The notes beneath the pieces were generated by a model. That model searched no databases and was not told where the DNA came from. It saw nothing but the letters and a program-made list of their open reading frames with translations. Positions 18,722 to 26,987 of a stretch of 37,868 bases of DNA are shown in pieces; position 1 is the first letter of the stretch, and each line of letters starts with the position of its first letter. This DNA is from Thauera phenolivorans (GTDB lineage: Bacteria; Pseudomonadota; Gammaproteobacteria; Burkholderiales; Rhodocyclaceae), in the NCBI RefSeq assembly GCF_001696715.1, contig NZ_MBFM01000006.1, positions 1 to 37,868 on the forward strand. Reading direction: 5' to 3'. A program made the translations under genes and the position numbers.

Positions 18722-20247
18722 CAGCGCCGGCTGCTGCCGCCGAGCAGGGAGCCGAGCAGGCCGCGGACGATCTGGCGGCCGATCGAGCTGCCGATGGTGC
18801 GGGTGACCGTCTTCGCCGCGATCTGCATCAGGCCGTCACGCTTGCCGCCGCGCGGACCGGTGGAGCCGAACAGGATGTCGTTGAGGCCGCCGCCGTCCTG
18901 CTGCGGCGCCTCGGCGGCCCTCGCCTCGGCACGCGTGGCCGCCGCGTCCGCCTGGGCGCGCAGCATCTCGTAGGCCGACTCGCGATCCACTTCCTTCTCG
19001 TAGTGGCCGTAGATCAGCGAGCCCCGGACGATCGCGTCGCGCTCGGCCTCGGTGAGCGGGCCGAGGCGGGAGTCGGGCGCGATCACGAAGCAGCGCTCGG
19101 TGATCTGCGGCCGGCCCTTGTCGTCGAGGAAGGAGATCAGCGCCTCGCCCACGCCGAGCTCGGTGATCGCGGCGACGGCGTCGAACGCGGGATTCGGCCG
19201 CATCGTGTCGGCGGCGGTCTTCACCGCCTTCTGGTCGCGCGGGGTGAAGGCGCGCAGCGCGTGCTGCACCCGGTTGCCGAGCTGGCCGAGCACCGCATCC
19301 GGCACGTCGAGCGGGTTCTGGGTGACGAAATAGACGCCCACCCCCTTGGAGCGGATCAGGCGCACCACCTGCTCCACCTTGTCGAGCAAGGCCTTGGGGG
19401 CGTCGTCGAACAGCAGGTGGGCCTCGTCGAAGAAGAACACCATCTTCGGCTTGTCCGGGTCGCCCACCTCGGGCAGCTGCTCGAAGAGCTCCGACAGCAG
19501 CCACAGCAGGAAGGTGGAGTAGAGCTTGGGCGAGTGGTAGAGCTTTTCCGCGGCGAGCACGTTGATCACGCCGCGGCCCTCGGCATCGCACTGCATGAGG
19601 TCGGCGATGTCGAGCATCGGCTCGCCGAAGAAGACGTCGCCGCCCTGTTCCTCGAGTCCGAGCAGGTTGCGCTGGATCGCGCCGATCGAGGCGGCGGAGA
19701 TGTTGCCGTACTCGGTGGTGAAGTTCTTCGCGTTCTCGCCCACGTACTGCACCATCGCGCGCAGGTCCTTGAGGTCGAGCAGCAGCATGCCGTTGTCGTC
19801 GGCGATGCGGAACACCAGCTGCATCACCCCGGTCTGGGTGTCGTTGAGGTTGAGCAGGCGGGCGAGCAGGTAGGGGCCCATGTCGGAGATCGTGGCCCGC
19901 ACCGGGTGGCCCTTCTCGCCGTACACGTCCCAGAACACGGTGGTGTTGGCGCGCGGCGCGTAGTCGGTGATGCCGATCGCCGCCAGGCGCTCGAGCAGCT
20001 TGGGCGAGGCGGTGCCGGCGGCGGCGATGCCGGAGAGGTCGCCCTTGATGTCGGCGACGAACACCGGAACGCCGATATTGGCGAAGGACTCCGCCATCTT
20101 CTGCAGGGTCACCGTCTTGCCGGTGCCGGTGGCGCCGGTGATCAGGCCGTGGCGGTTGGCCAGGCGCGGCAGCAGGTGGAGCTCGTGCGCGGCGTTCTTC
20201 GCAATCAGCATCGCTTGGGTCATCTCGTCACCGTCATTCGTGGGCAT
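18721..20247 (-). CDS. HerA-like helicase/ATPase (DUF853, YjgR-type)
   Basis: A 508-residue P-loop ATPase. Walker A is GATGTGKT near residue 40 and Walker B is [13 protein letters not shown]. The C-terminal quarter is Ala/Gly-rich with a tail [13 protein letters not shown] typical of the family. These proteins are related to HerA and FtsK-type translocases, but the cellular role of the YjgR group is not established. ATG at 20247 gives a length near the family norm of about 500; ATG at 20223 is an alternative. It is transcribed away from yebC across a 198-nt gap. Confidence 0.9.
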   Translation of the reverse strand: MPTNDGDEMTQAMLIAKNAAHELHLLPRLANRHGLITGATGTGKTVTLQKMAESFANIGVPVFVADIKGDLSGIAAAGTASPKLLERLAAIGITDYAPRANTTVFWDVYGEKGHPVRATISDMGPYLLARLLNLNDTQTGVMQLVFRIADDNGMLLLDLKDLRAMVQYVGENAKNFTTEYGNISAASIGAIQRNLLGLEEQGGDVFFGEPMLDIADLMQCDAEGRGVINVLAAEKLYHSPKLYSTFLLWLLSELFEQLPEVGDPDKPKMVFFFDEAHLLFDDAPKALLDKVEQVVRLIRSKGVGVYFVTQNPLDVPDAVLGQLGNRVQHALRAFTPRDQKAVKTAADTMRPNPAFDAVAAITELGVGEALISFLDDKGRPQITERCFVIAPDSRLGPLTEAERDAIVRGSLIYGHYEKEVDRESAYEMLRAQADAAATRAEARAAEAPQQDGGGLNDILFGSTGPRGGKRDGLMQIAAKTVTRTIGSSIGRQIVRGLLGSLLGGSSRR

Positions 20248-20400
20248 GCCGCCGAGTTTATCAGGGCGCCCCGCAGGCGGCGACGCAGCGGTCGTAGCCG
20301 GCCTCGCAGCCGGCGCGGTCGCCTGCGGCACGCCTGCAAGATGGCGTGCTCGCCCCGCGAATCTACCAGAGCCCCCGGGGCAAGGCCCGCCCCCGGGTTG

Positions 20401-20406
20401 TATAAT
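20401..20406 (+). promoter_or_regulatory. -10 box of the yebC promoter
   Basis: A perfect TATAAT lies 40 nt before the yebC ATG. No good -35 box is seen 16-18 nt upstream. The preceding gap (20263-20340) contains GC-rich inverted repeats, including arms CCGCAGGCG and CGCCTGCGG. Confidence 0.6.
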
Positions 20407-20445
20407 GCGCGACTTTCAATCGCTTACGGCAGCATCGAGGGGTTT

Positions 20446-21174
20446 ATGGCTGGTCATTCCAAGTGGGCAAACATTCAGCACCGCAAGGGTCGTCAGGACG
20501 AGAAGCGCGGCGCGGCCTTCTCCAAAATCGCCAAGGAAATCACCGTGGCCGCCAAGATGGGCGGCGGCGACCCCGGCTTCAACCCGCGCCTGCGCCTGGC
20601 GGTCGACAAGGGCAAGGCGATCAACATGCCCAGGGACAAGATCGACAACGCGATCAAGAAGGGCACCGGCGAACTCGAGGGCGTGAGCTACGAGGAGGCG
20701 CGCTACGAGGGCTACGGCATCGGCGGTTCGGCGGTGATGGTCGACTGCCTCACCGACAACAAGACCCGCACCGTCGCCGACGTGCGCCACGCCTTCTCAA
20801 AGTACGGCGGCAACATGGGCACCGACGGCTGCGTCGCGTTCCAGTTCAAGCACTGCGGCCAGCTGATGTTCTCCCCCGGCACCGACGAGGACGCGCTGAT
20901 GGAAGCCGCGCTCGAGGCCGGCGCCGAGGACGTCATCACCAACGACGACGGCTCGATCGAGGTCGTCACCGGGCCGTGGGAATTCACCGCGGTGAGGGAG
21001 GCGCTCGAGCAGGCCGGTTTCACCGCCGAGTTCGGCGAGGTGACGATGAAGCCGCAGAACGAGACCGAGCTCGAGGGCGAGGACGCGGCGCGCATGCAGA
21101 AGCTGCTCGACGCGCTCGAGGCGCTCGACGACGTGCAGGAGGTGTACACCTCCGCGGTGTTCGACGACGAATGA
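20446..21174 (+). CDS. yebC: YebC/PmpR-family regulatory protein
   Basis: A 242-residue cytosolic protein beginning [18 protein letters not shown], the invariant start of the YebC/PmpR family. Members have been reported as transcription regulators and, more recently, as helpers of translation through difficult sequences. AGGGG lies just upstream of the ATG. The yebC-ruvC pairing is common in proteobacteria; here a ybjQ gene is inserted between them, and ruvA and ruvB lie about 16 kb upstream. Confidence 0.96.
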   Translation: MAGHSKWANIQHRKGRQDEKRGAAFSKIAKEITVAAKMGGGDPGFNPRLRLAVDKGKAINMPRDKIDNAIKKGTGELEGVSYEEARYEGYGIGGSAVMVDCLTDNKTRTVADVRHAFSKYGGNMGTDGCVAFQFKHCGQLMFSPGTDEDALMEAALEAGAEDVITNDDGSIEVVTGPWEFTAVREALEQAGFTAEFGEVTMKPQNETELEGEDAARMQKLLDALEALDDVQEVYTSAVFDDE

Positions 21175-21216
21175 GCGCGGGTTAGAATTCCGCTCACATC
21201 CCAAGGAGGCAAGACC

Positions 21217-21534
21217 ATGCTGCTCACCACCACCACCGTCGTCGAAGGCAAGCCTGTTCGCGACTACCTCGGCGTCGTCAACGGTGAGGCGATCATCGGC
21301 GCCAACCTGTTCAAGGACATGTTCGCCTCGATCCGCAACGTGGTCGGCGGCCGCGCCGGCAGCTACGAGCGCACCCTGTCCAACGCCCGCCGCATCGCGA
21401 TGGACGAGATGGCGGCCGAGGCGAAGCGGCTCGGCGCCAACGCGGTGATCGGCATCGACGTCGACTACGAGGTCCTCGGCACCGACAACGGCATGCTGAT
21501 GGTTTGCGTGAGCGGCACCGCGGTAAAGGTTTGA
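21217..21534 (+). CDS. ybjQ: YbjQ-family protein (heavy-metal-binding-domain fold)
   Basis: A 105-residue protein of the YbjQ/DUF74 family: [28 protein letters not shown], and the repeated [17 protein letters not shown] block are diagnostic. The family forms pentameric rings, and its function is unclear. A strong AAGGAGG lies upstream. Its TGA stop overlaps the proposed TTG start of ruvC, which suggests that ruvC translation is coupled to it. Confidence 0.9.
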   Translation: MLLTTTTVVEGKPVRDYLGVVNGEAIIGANLFKDMFASIRNVVGGRAGSYERTLSNARRIAMDEMAAEAKRLGANAVIGIDVDYEVLGTDNGMLMVCVSGTAVKV

Positions 21535-22097
21535 ACCCTTCCGGCTTCGGCGGCGCCGCCGCGAGCGGCGTCGCCACCCGCATCCTCGGCCTCGACCCCG
21601 GCCTGCGGATTACCGGCTTCGGCCTCATCGACAGCCTCGGCAGCCAGCTGCGCTATGTGGCCAGCGGCTGCATCAAGACCCGCGACGGCGAGCTCCCCGG
21701 CCGTCTCAAGACCCTCCTCGACGGCGTGCGCGAGGTCATCGCCACCTACCGGCCCGACGTGGTGGCGGTGGAGAAGGTCTTCGTCAACGTCAATCCCCAA
21801 TCCACCCTGCTGCTCGGCCAGGCGCGCGGCGCGGTGATCTGCGGCGCGGTGGCGTGCGAGCTGCCCGTCACCGAATACACCGCGCTGCAGGTCAAGCAGT
21901 CGGTGGTGGGCTACGGCAAGGCGCACAAGGAGCAGGTGCAGGACATGGTGCAGCGCCTGCTGCGCCTCGACGCCAGCCCCGGCGCCGACGCCGCCGACGC
22001 GCTCGCCTGTGCGATCTGCCACGCCCACGGCAGCCACGGCTTCGGCGGTCTCGCCGGCGTGGGCGCCCGCCGCCGCGGCGGCCGCGCGCTCGGCTGA
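21531..22097 (+). CDS. ruvC: Holliday junction resolvase RuvC
   Basis: Endonuclease that cuts four-way junctions bound by RuvAB. The catalytic acidic residues are visible: the Asp in RILGLDPGL, the Glu in VAVEKVFVN, and the Asp pair in [14 protein letters not shown] near the C-terminus. From TTG at 21531 the protein is 188 residues, against about 173 in E. coli, with a short Gly/Ala-rich N-terminal extension. No ATG or GTG is available near the conserved [11 protein letters not shown] at 21531 overlaps the ybjQ stop (TTGA); a further TTG at 21504 is possible. The gene is separated from ruvAB. Confidence 0.92.
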   Translation: MNPSGFGGAAASGVATRILGLDPGLRITGFGLIDSLGSQLRYVASGCIKTRDGELPGRLKTLLDGVREVIATYRPDVVAVEKVFVNVNPQSTLLLGQARGAVICGAVACELPVTEYTALQVKQSVVGYGKAHKEQVQDMVQRLLRLDASPGADAADALACAICHAHGSHGFGGLAGVGARRRGGRALG

Positions 22098-22135
22098 GAC
22101 CGGCGCACGCGCGAAGAATTTTTTTGGCGCAGGCC

Positions 22136-22164
22136 TTGCGCGCGCCGGCGGCGCTCGGTATTAT
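22136..22164 (+). promoter_or_regulatory. tRNA-Lys promoter
   Basis: TTGCGC (22136-22141), an exact 17-nt spacer and TATTAT (22159-22164) precede the tRNA gene by 50 nt. This is one of the clearest sigma-70-like promoters in the window. Confidence 0.7.
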
Positions 22165-22214
22165 TCGCGCCTTCTCGATCGGCCAGCGACATCGCCGATC
22201 CGCCGCAAGGCAAC

Positions 22215-22290
22215 GGGGGTATAGCTCAGTTGGTAGAGCAGCTGACTCTTAATCAGTAGGTCCTAGGTTCGAATCCTAGTGCCCCCACCA
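22215..22290 (+). tRNA. tRNA-Lys (anticodon CUU)
   Basis: A 76-nt tRNA with encoded CCA. The acceptor arms are GGGGGTA and TGCCCCC. The D-loop region is GCTCAGTTGGTAGAGC, the anticodon loop is ACTCTTAA with CTT at 22248-22250, and the T-arm loop GGTTCGAATCC is intact. It has its own promoter and a downstream terminator. No duplicated 3' tRNA fragment or integrase is seen nearby, so it is not evidently an integration site. Confidence 0.97.
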
Positions 22291-22306
22291 ACGAATTCAA
22301 GCATTT

Positions 22307-22338
22307 GGGCCAATCCGCGAGGGTTGGCCCTTTTGCTT
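22307..22338 (+). terminator. intrinsic terminator after tRNA-Lys
   Basis: GGGCCAATCC (22307-22316), GCGA tetraloop, GGGTTGGCCC (22321-22330), then TTTTGCTTT. A 10-bp stem with one G-T pair and a T-rich tail makes a convincing terminator 17 nt past the CCA end. Confidence 0.85.
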
Positions 22339-22460
22339 TGAGGCGCCCGGCGGGCGAGCGACCCGCGCGCGTCACATGCGCGTGCGACAATCCGCGCAAA
22401 AAAAAGCGAGTCCGACCCCATGTCAGAGAAACCCCTTCCTGCCACCTGCCGGGGTGGCGC

Positions 22461-23375
22461 TTGAGCACCCACGCCCTGCCACCGCGACCGGCCGCCCCGA
22501 TCGTGTGGTGGACCGCGATCCGGCCGCGCACGCTCGGCATGTCGCTCGCGCCGGTGGTGCTCGGCAGCGCGCTCGCGCTCGCCGAGAGCGGCGCGCTCGA
22601 CTGGCTGGTGCTGCTGGCCACGCTCGCCTGCGCCGCGCTGATCCAGATCGGCACCAACCTCTACAACGACGCGATCGATTTCGAGCGCGGCACCGACCGC
22701 CCCGACCGCAAGGGCCCGCTGCGGGTGACCCTCGCGGGCTGGGCGAGCGCGGGCGAGGTCAAGCGCGGCGCGCTGTTGTGCCTGCTGCTCGCGCTGCTGC
22801 TCGGCGCCTACCTGTGCACCGTCGGCGGCCTGCCGATCCTCGCCATCGGCATCGCCTCGCTGCTCGCGGGCTGGGCCTATTCGGGCGGCCCCTGGCCGAT
22901 CTCGCATTCGCCCTTCGGCGAGCTCTTCGTGCTGCTGTTCTTCGGCGTGCTCGCGGTGCTCGGGAGCCACTGGCTGCAGTCGCGCACGCTCGACCATCTC
23001 GACGTGCTCGCCGGGGTGGCGGTCGGCGCGCCGGCGGCGGCGGTGCTGCTGGTGAACAACTTCCGCGACCGCGAAAGCGACCTGCGCGGCGGCCGCCGCA
23101 CGCTTGCGTCGCTGCTCGGCCCGCGGCGCGCCTGGCTGGTGTTTGCGCTGCTGGTGCTCGCGCCGCTCGCGGCCCTGGTGGCGATCGGCCTCGGCGGCCA
23201 CCCCGGCGCCGTGCTCGGGCTGGTGTGCGCGCCGACGATGCTGGCGCTCGCGCGCCGCTTCCGCACCGCGCCCGGCGCGGCGGCACTGAACGCGGTGCTG
23301 GTCGACACCGCGCGCGCCGGCACCCGTGCCGGCCTGCTGGCGGCGGCGGGCATCGTCGGCCTCGCCGTGCTCTAG
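22461..23375 (+). CDS. MenA/UbiA-type prenyltransferase (second copy)
   Basis: Membrane prenyltransferase of 304 residues from a TTG start at 22461, with GGGGTGG just upstream. The first Asp-rich motif is NLYNDAIDFERGTDRPDR and the second is VNNFRDRESDLRGGRRTL; both fit 1,4-dihydroxy-2-naphthoate prenyltransferase (MenA)-like enzymes, which add the isoprenoid tail to a quinone precursor. The upstream in-frame extension from 22305 covers the terminator and is not coding. It is followed within 10 nt by a BASS transporter gene. The substrate is not provable here, and the enzyme coexists with another family member at 3248. Confidence 0.83.
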   Translation: MSTHALPPRPAAPIVWWTAIRPRTLGMSLAPVVLGSALALAESGALDWLVLLATLACAALIQIGTNLYNDAIDFERGTDRPDRKGPLRVTLAGWASAGEVKRGALLCLLLALLLGAYLCTVGGLPILAIGIASLLAGWAYSGGPWPISHSPFGELFVLLFFGVLAVLGSHWLQSRTLDHLDVLAGVAVGAPAAAVLLVNNFRDRESDLRGGRRTLASLLGPRRAWLVFALLVLAPLAALVAIGLGGHPGAVLGLVCAPTMLALARRFRTAPGAAALNAVLVDTARAGTRAGLLAAAGIVGLAVL

Positions 23376-23384
23376 ACCGAAACG

Positions 23385-24269
23385 ATGATCACCGACGTCC
23401 TGCTCCCCGCGGCACTCGCCTTCATCATGTTCTCGGTCGGTCTGGCGCTGAAGGCGGAGGACTTCCGCGAGGTGTTCCTGCGCCCCGGGCCGCTGCTGAT
23501 CGGTCTGTGCGGCCAGCTCCTGCTCGTGCCCTGCGCGGCCCTGCTCACCGCGCTCGCCTTCGGGCTGCCCCCGGCGCTCGCGGTGGGGCTGCTGATCCTG
23601 GCCGCCTGCCCGGGCGGCGCCAGCTCGGGCTTCCTCACCCATCTCGCCGGCGGCAACGCCGCGCTCTCGCTCAGCCTGACGGTGATCAGCAGCCTCGCCG
23701 CGCTGCTCAGCTTCCCGCTGCTGGTGCAAGTGGTGCTGGCCGACTTCGGCGGCGGCGCGCTCGCCGGCGGCGCGCTGCAGCTCGCCGCGCTGCCGGTCGA
23801 GCGGCTGATCGGCAGCGTGCTGGTGGTGACCACCCTGCCGATCGTCGCCGGCATGCTGCTGCGGCACAAGGCGCCGGCCTTCACCCGCCGCCGGGAAGCG
23901 GCGATCGGCCGCATCGCCACCTGGTTCTTCGCCGCGATCGTGGCCGGCACCTTCGCCTCCCACCAGCACACCATCCTCGACAACCTGCTCGCGGTCGGTC
24001 CGGCCGCGCTCACGCTCAACCTCGCTGCGATGGGCGGCGGCTATGCGCTGGTGAGGCTGGCCCGCGCCGCGCCGCGCGACGCGGTCGCGGTGGCGATGGA
24101 GTGCGGGCTGCAGAACGCCGGGCTGGCGATCTTCGTCGCGCTCGTGCTGCTGCGCCAGCCGGCGCTCGCGGTGGCGGCGGTGGTTTATGCGCTGACGATG
24201 AACTTCGGCGCGCTCGGCCTGGTGTTCGCCGCGAAGCGGCGCGCGATGCGGGTCGAATTCGCCCGCTGA
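23385..24269 (+). CDS. bile acid:sodium symporter (BASS) family transporter
   Basis: A 294-residue membrane protein with about nine or ten hydrophobic helices. The signature AACPGGASSGFLTHLAGGN is the sodium-binding region of the BASS/SBF family, and the later ECGLQNAGLAIFVAL block is the second conserved crossover. The substrate is an unspecified organic anion. It begins 10 nt after the prenyltransferase gene and converges on the MerR-B12 regulator, with 13 nt between stops. Confidence 0.9.
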   Translation: MITDVLLPAALAFIMFSVGLALKAEDFREVFLRPGPLLIGLCGQLLLVPCAALLTALAFGLPPALAVGLLILAACPGGASSGFLTHLAGGNAALSLSLTVISSLAALLSFPLLVQVVLADFGGGALAGGALQLAALPVERLIGSVLVVTTLPIVAGMLLRHKAPAFTRRREAAIGRIATWFFAAIVAGTFASHQHTILDNLLAVGPAALTLNLAAMGGGYALVRLARAAPRDAVAVAMECGLQNAGLAIFVALVLLRQPALAVAAVVYALTMNFGALGLVFAAKRRAMRVEFAR

Positions 24270-24282
24270 GCCGGCTCGCCCT

Positions 24283-25194
24283 TCAGTCCGCAGCCGCCGC
24301 GCGCCACTCGCGCAGCGCCGCCAGCGTGTCGGCCAGATCCTCGACCACGCGCACGCCCGGCAGGCGCTTCTGCCTGCCCTTCAGCGCCGCGCCGCCGGCC
24401 CAGATCGCGATCGACGCGGGCAGCATCGCGCGCAGCTCGAGCAGGCCGTCGAGCGCCTGCCGCCACGGATAGGCGGCGCTGAAGGAGAGGCCGACGACGT
24501 CGAAGCCGCCGCCCACCGCCGCCTCGCGCAGGTCCACGATCGGCGTGCGCGCCCCGAGCGACAGGCAGTCCGCGCCCTCGGGCGCCAGCGTCGCCTCGAC
24601 CATCAGCAGGCCGAGGGTGTGCACCTCGTCGGGAAAGGTCGACAACAGCACGCGCGGCGGCGCGCCGGTACCGGCATAGGCGCCGATCGCCGCGCGCAGC
24701 ACGTTCTGCACCTGCTCGGTATATAGGTGCTCCTCGGCAACTTCGATCTCGCCGCGCATCCACGCTTCGCCGATCGCCTGGTTGAGCGGCGCGATCGTGT
24801 CGGCGACGAAGCCCTGCAAGCCCTGTCGCAGCAGCGCCTGGCGCAGTGCTGCGGCGAGCTCCGCGCTGCGATGCAGGCGGACGTACTGCAGCAAGGGGCA
24901 GGGGACGGGCGTCGCCCCGGCACCGGCCTCACCCTCCACGATCAGCGCGCGCAATTCCTCGACATCCGCGCCGACGACCTTCGCCGGCCGCCGCCCCTGG
25001 TCGAGCAGGCGGCGCACCAGGCGAAGCTTCTCCACCTGCGCCGCGGGATAGAGGCGCTCGCCGTTGGCGTCGCGCATCGGCGCGGGAAAGCCGTAGCGGC
25101 GCTCCCACACCCGCAGCGTGTCCTTCGCCACGCCGGTGTCGCGCTCCACCGCGGAAATGCCGAGGGCGCCTTCGAGTTCGGGAGCTTCGTTCAT
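24283..25194 (-). CDS. MerR-family regulator with B12-binding domain (CarH/LitR-like)
   Basis: Predicted light-sensing repressor of 303 residues. The N-terminal MerR HTH (about 11-75) includes GVAKDTLRVWERRYGFPAP. A helical cobalamin-cap domain follows, with W145 and E155-H156 in the W-x9-EH arrangement described for CarH. Then comes a Rossmann B12 domain with H192 in EVHTLG, the cobalt-ligand motif. In CarH, adenosylcobalamin drives tetramer binding to DNA and light breaks the complex. All key residues are present, so photosensing is plausible but unproven. ATG at 25194 fits homology. It is divergent from the lipid-gene run across an operator-bearing promoter, and no cobalamin riboswitch is seen. 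Confidence 0.9.
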   Translation of the reverse strand: MNEAPELEGALGISAVERDTGVAKDTLRVWERRYGFPAPMRDANGERLYPAAQVEKLRLVRRLLDQGRRPAKVVGADVEELRALIVEGEAGAGATPVPCPLLQYVRLHRSAELAAALRQALLRQGLQGFVADTIAPLNQAIGEAWMRGEIEVAEEHLYTEQVQNVLRAAIGAYAGTGAPPRVLLSTFPDEVHTLGLLMVEATLAPEGADCLSLGARTPIVDLREAAVGGGFDVVGLSFSAAYPWRQALDGLLELRAMLPASIAIWAGGAALKGRQKRLPGVRVVEDLADTLAALREWRAAAAD

Positions 25195-25198
25195 TTCT

Positions 25199-25214
25199 GT
25201 CCTGGACAAAGTTG
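25199..25214. promoter_or_regulatory. operator copy 1 of the CarH/LitR-like regulator
   Basis: GTCCTGGACAAAGTTG lies 10 nt upstream of the -35 box of the divergent promoter and 4 nt from the regulator's own start codon. It is an exact reverse complement of 25266-25281. The core GTCCTGGAC is itself palindromic around the central base. Confidence 0.75.
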
Positions 25215-25224
25215 AAATTTGGGC

Positions 25225-25253
25225 TTGACGGCCGCGTTCACGACCCCTATCTT
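25225..25253 (+). promoter_or_regulatory. divergent promoter of the lipid-modification gene run
   Basis: TTGACG (25225-25230), an exact 17-nt spacer and TATCTT (25248-25253) give a good sigma-70-like promoter reading into the 77-aa ORF. It is bracketed by the two arms of the 16-bp inverted repeat, so a regulator bound at both arms could cover it. Confidence 0.72.
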
Positions 25254-25265
25254 AGGAACACCAGA

Positions 25266-25281
25266 CAACTTTGTCCAGGAC
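25266..25281. promoter_or_regulatory. operator copy 2 of the CarH/LitR-like regulator
   Basis: CAACTTTGTCCAGGAC, the perfect inverted partner of 25199-25214, lies just downstream of the predicted transcription start and ends 7 nt before the first ATG. The arm centres are 67 bp apart, about 6.4 helical turns. Confidence 0.75.
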
Positions 25282-25288
25282 GAACGCG

Positions 25289-25522
25289 ATGAACTCGACA
25301 GATCTCCAGACCTACATGCGTCCCGCGACGACCGCCGGAATGGCCCTGTCCTTGCTTGCGTTCGGCGCCTTCGCCGGCAGCCTGGACGGGCGCGCGACGG
25401 CGATCGCTGCCACCCCCAAGCCGGCCACATCTGTCCAGGACAATCTGGACAGCAGCCGGCTGGAGGCGAAGCTCTTCCTGCACCGCCCGGGCTTCGTCGC
25501 CACCGCGGGCGCCACGCGCTGA
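25289..25522 (+). CDS. unknown 77-aa protein, first gene after the divergent promoter
   Basis: A small protein I do not recognise. One hydrophobic segment at about 16-30 (AGMALSLLAFGAFAG) is followed by a hydrophilic tail, so it may be a membrane-anchored or exported peptide. AGGA lies 9 nt before the ATG. It is the first gene after the operator-controlled promoter and ends 73 nt before the FAD oxidoreductase gene. A third copy of the operator core (25433-25441) lies within its coding sequence and encodes part of the tail. It could instead be a leader whose main role is to carry regulatory DNA. Confidence 0.6.
   Translation: MNSTDLQTYMRPATTAGMALSLLAFGAFAGSLDGRATAIAATPKPATSVQDNLDSSRLEAKLFLHRPGFVATAGATR
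25432..25443. promoter_or_regulatory. third operator-core copy inside the 77-aa ORF
   Basis: TGTCCAGGACAA repeats the palindromic core GTCCAGGAC of operator copy 2 in the same orientation, centred 159 bp downstream of that copy's core. A further GGACAG half-site follows 3 nt later. It may be an auxiliary site permitting DNA looping. Confidence 0.55.
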
Positions 25523-25595
25523 CGATGACCAAGCGCCCCTGGCCCCGTCCATTCCATTTCGCCCAGCCCCGCCCCAACCGCTCAGGACCGACCCG

Positions 25596-26987
25596 ATGAA
25601 CGCCCCCGACCCCCTCACCCTCCACGGCCTGCCGCCCGGCCGGCACCCACTCGCCGGCGTCGAGCGTCGGGACGGCGCGCGCCGGATCGCGGTGATCGGC
25701 GGCGGCATCGCCGGGCTCGGCGCGGCCTGGCTGCTGTCGCCGCAGCACCGGGTGACGCTTTTCGAGGCCGGCGACTACGTCGGCGGCCACACCAACACGA
25801 TCGACGTCACCGTCGAGGGCCGCAGCCACCCGATCGACACCGGCTTCCTGGTCTTCAATCGCCGTACCTATCCCAACCTGTGCGCGCTGTTCGAACGCCT
25901 CGGCGTGAGCTCGGTGGCGAGCGAGATGAGCTTCGGCGTCAGCCTCGCCGATCCCGCGATCGAATGGGCGGGCGCGGATCTCTCCACCGTGTTCGCCCAG
26001 CGTCGCAACCTGCTGCGCCCCGCCTTTCACGGCATGCTCGCCGACATCCTGCGCTTCAACCGCGAGACCACGCGCATGGCCGCCGGCGGCGACACCCCGG
26101 CGCTGAGCCTCGGCGAGTATCTCGCCGCCGGGCGCTACGGCGAGGCCTTCTGCCACTGGTACCTGCTGCCGATGGCGGCGGCGATCTGGTCCTGCCCGAC
26201 GCGCACCATGCTCGACTATCCGCTCGCCACCTTCGTGCGCTTCTGCCACAACCACGGCCTGCTGCAGATCCTCGACCGCCCGCAGTGGCTGACGGTGAAG
26301 GGCGGCGGCCGCGAGTACGTGCGCCGCATCGTCGCCGCGCTCGACGACGTGCGCGTCGCCACCCCGGTGCTCGGCGTGGACCGCCGCGCCGACGGCGTGT
26401 GGCTGCGCAGCCGCAATCGCCTGGAGCGCTTCGACGAAGTGGTGTTCGCCTGCCACAGCGACCAGACCCTGGCCCTGCTCGGCGCCGGCGCGAGCGCCGA
26501 CGAGCGCCGCATCCTCGGCGCGGTGCGCTACCAGCCCAACCTCGCCCTGGTGCACACCGATCCGGCGCTGCTGCCGCGCCGGCGCAAGGTGTGGTCGGCG
26601 TGGAACTACCTCGCCGGCGCCGGCCGCGCCGACGACCGCCCGGTGTCGGTGAGCTACCTGATCAACCGTCTGCAGCCGCTGCCCTTCGAGACCCCGGTGG
26701 TGGTGTCGCTGAATCCCTTCACCGAGCCCGCGGCCGACAAGCTGCTCGCCCGCATCGAGTATTCGCATCCGGTGTTCGACCAGGCGGCGATCGCGGCGCA
26801 GGCCGCGTTGCCACAGATCCAGGGCCGGCAGCGCAGCTGGTTCGCCGGCGCGTGGACCGCCTACGGCTTCCACGAGGACGGGTTGAAGTCGGCGGTCGCG
26901 GTGGCGGCGGCGCTCGGCTGCGAGATCCCGTGGGCGCCTGCGCCGGCAACTCCGACCGCCGCCCCGGCGCTGCGCGAGGCGGCGTGA
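25596..26987 (+). CDS. FAD-dependent oxidoreductase (amine-oxidase/desaturase-like)
   Basis: A 463-residue flavoprotein. The FAD dinucleotide fold is at 31-55 (RIAVIGGGIAGLGAAWLLS), followed by the GGHTNTIDV flavin contact block and a conserved FLVFNRRTYPNL stretch. The C-terminal NAD(P)-binding-protein signature WFAGAWTAYGFHEDGLKSAV is typical of the group encoded beside DUF1365 and CFA-like genes. The family is related to amine oxidases and carotenoid desaturases, so oxidation or desaturation of a lipid chain is a reasonable inference. AGGA sits 8 nt before the ATG. The stop overlaps the DUF1365 start by 1 nt (TGATG). Confidence 0.85.
   Translation: MNAPDPLTLHGLPPGRHPLAGVERRDGARRIAVIGGGIAGLGAAWLLSPQHRVTLFEAGDYVGGHTNTIDVTVEGRSHPIDTGFLVFNRRTYPNLCALFERLGVSSVASEMSFGVSLADPAIEWAGADLSTVFAQRRNLLRPAFHGMLADILRFNRETTRMAAGGDTPALSLGEYLAAGRYGEAFCHWYLLPMAAAIWSCPTRTMLDYPLATFVRFCHNHGLLQILDRPQWLTVKGGGREYVRRIVAALDDVRVATPVLGVDRRADGVWLRSRNRLERFDEVVFACHSDQTLALLGAGASADERRILGAVRYQPNLALVHTDPALLPRRRKVWSAWNYLAGAGRADDRPVSVSYLINRLQPLPFETPVVVSLNPFTEPAADKLLARIEYSHPVFDQAAIAAQAALPQIQGRQRSWFAGAWTAYGFHEDGLKSAVAVAAALGCEIPWAPAPATPTAAPALREAA

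Noticed and set aside
22215-22290. tRNA-Lys as an integration site for a mobile island
   Set aside because: No integrase, no direct repeat of the tRNA 3' end, and flanking genes are ordinary. XerC at 6971 is the housekeeping recombinase.
25195-25288. Cobalamin riboswitch near the B12-binding regulator
   Set aside because: The gap is under 100 nt and shows no B12-box-like sequence, only the inverted repeat and promoter.
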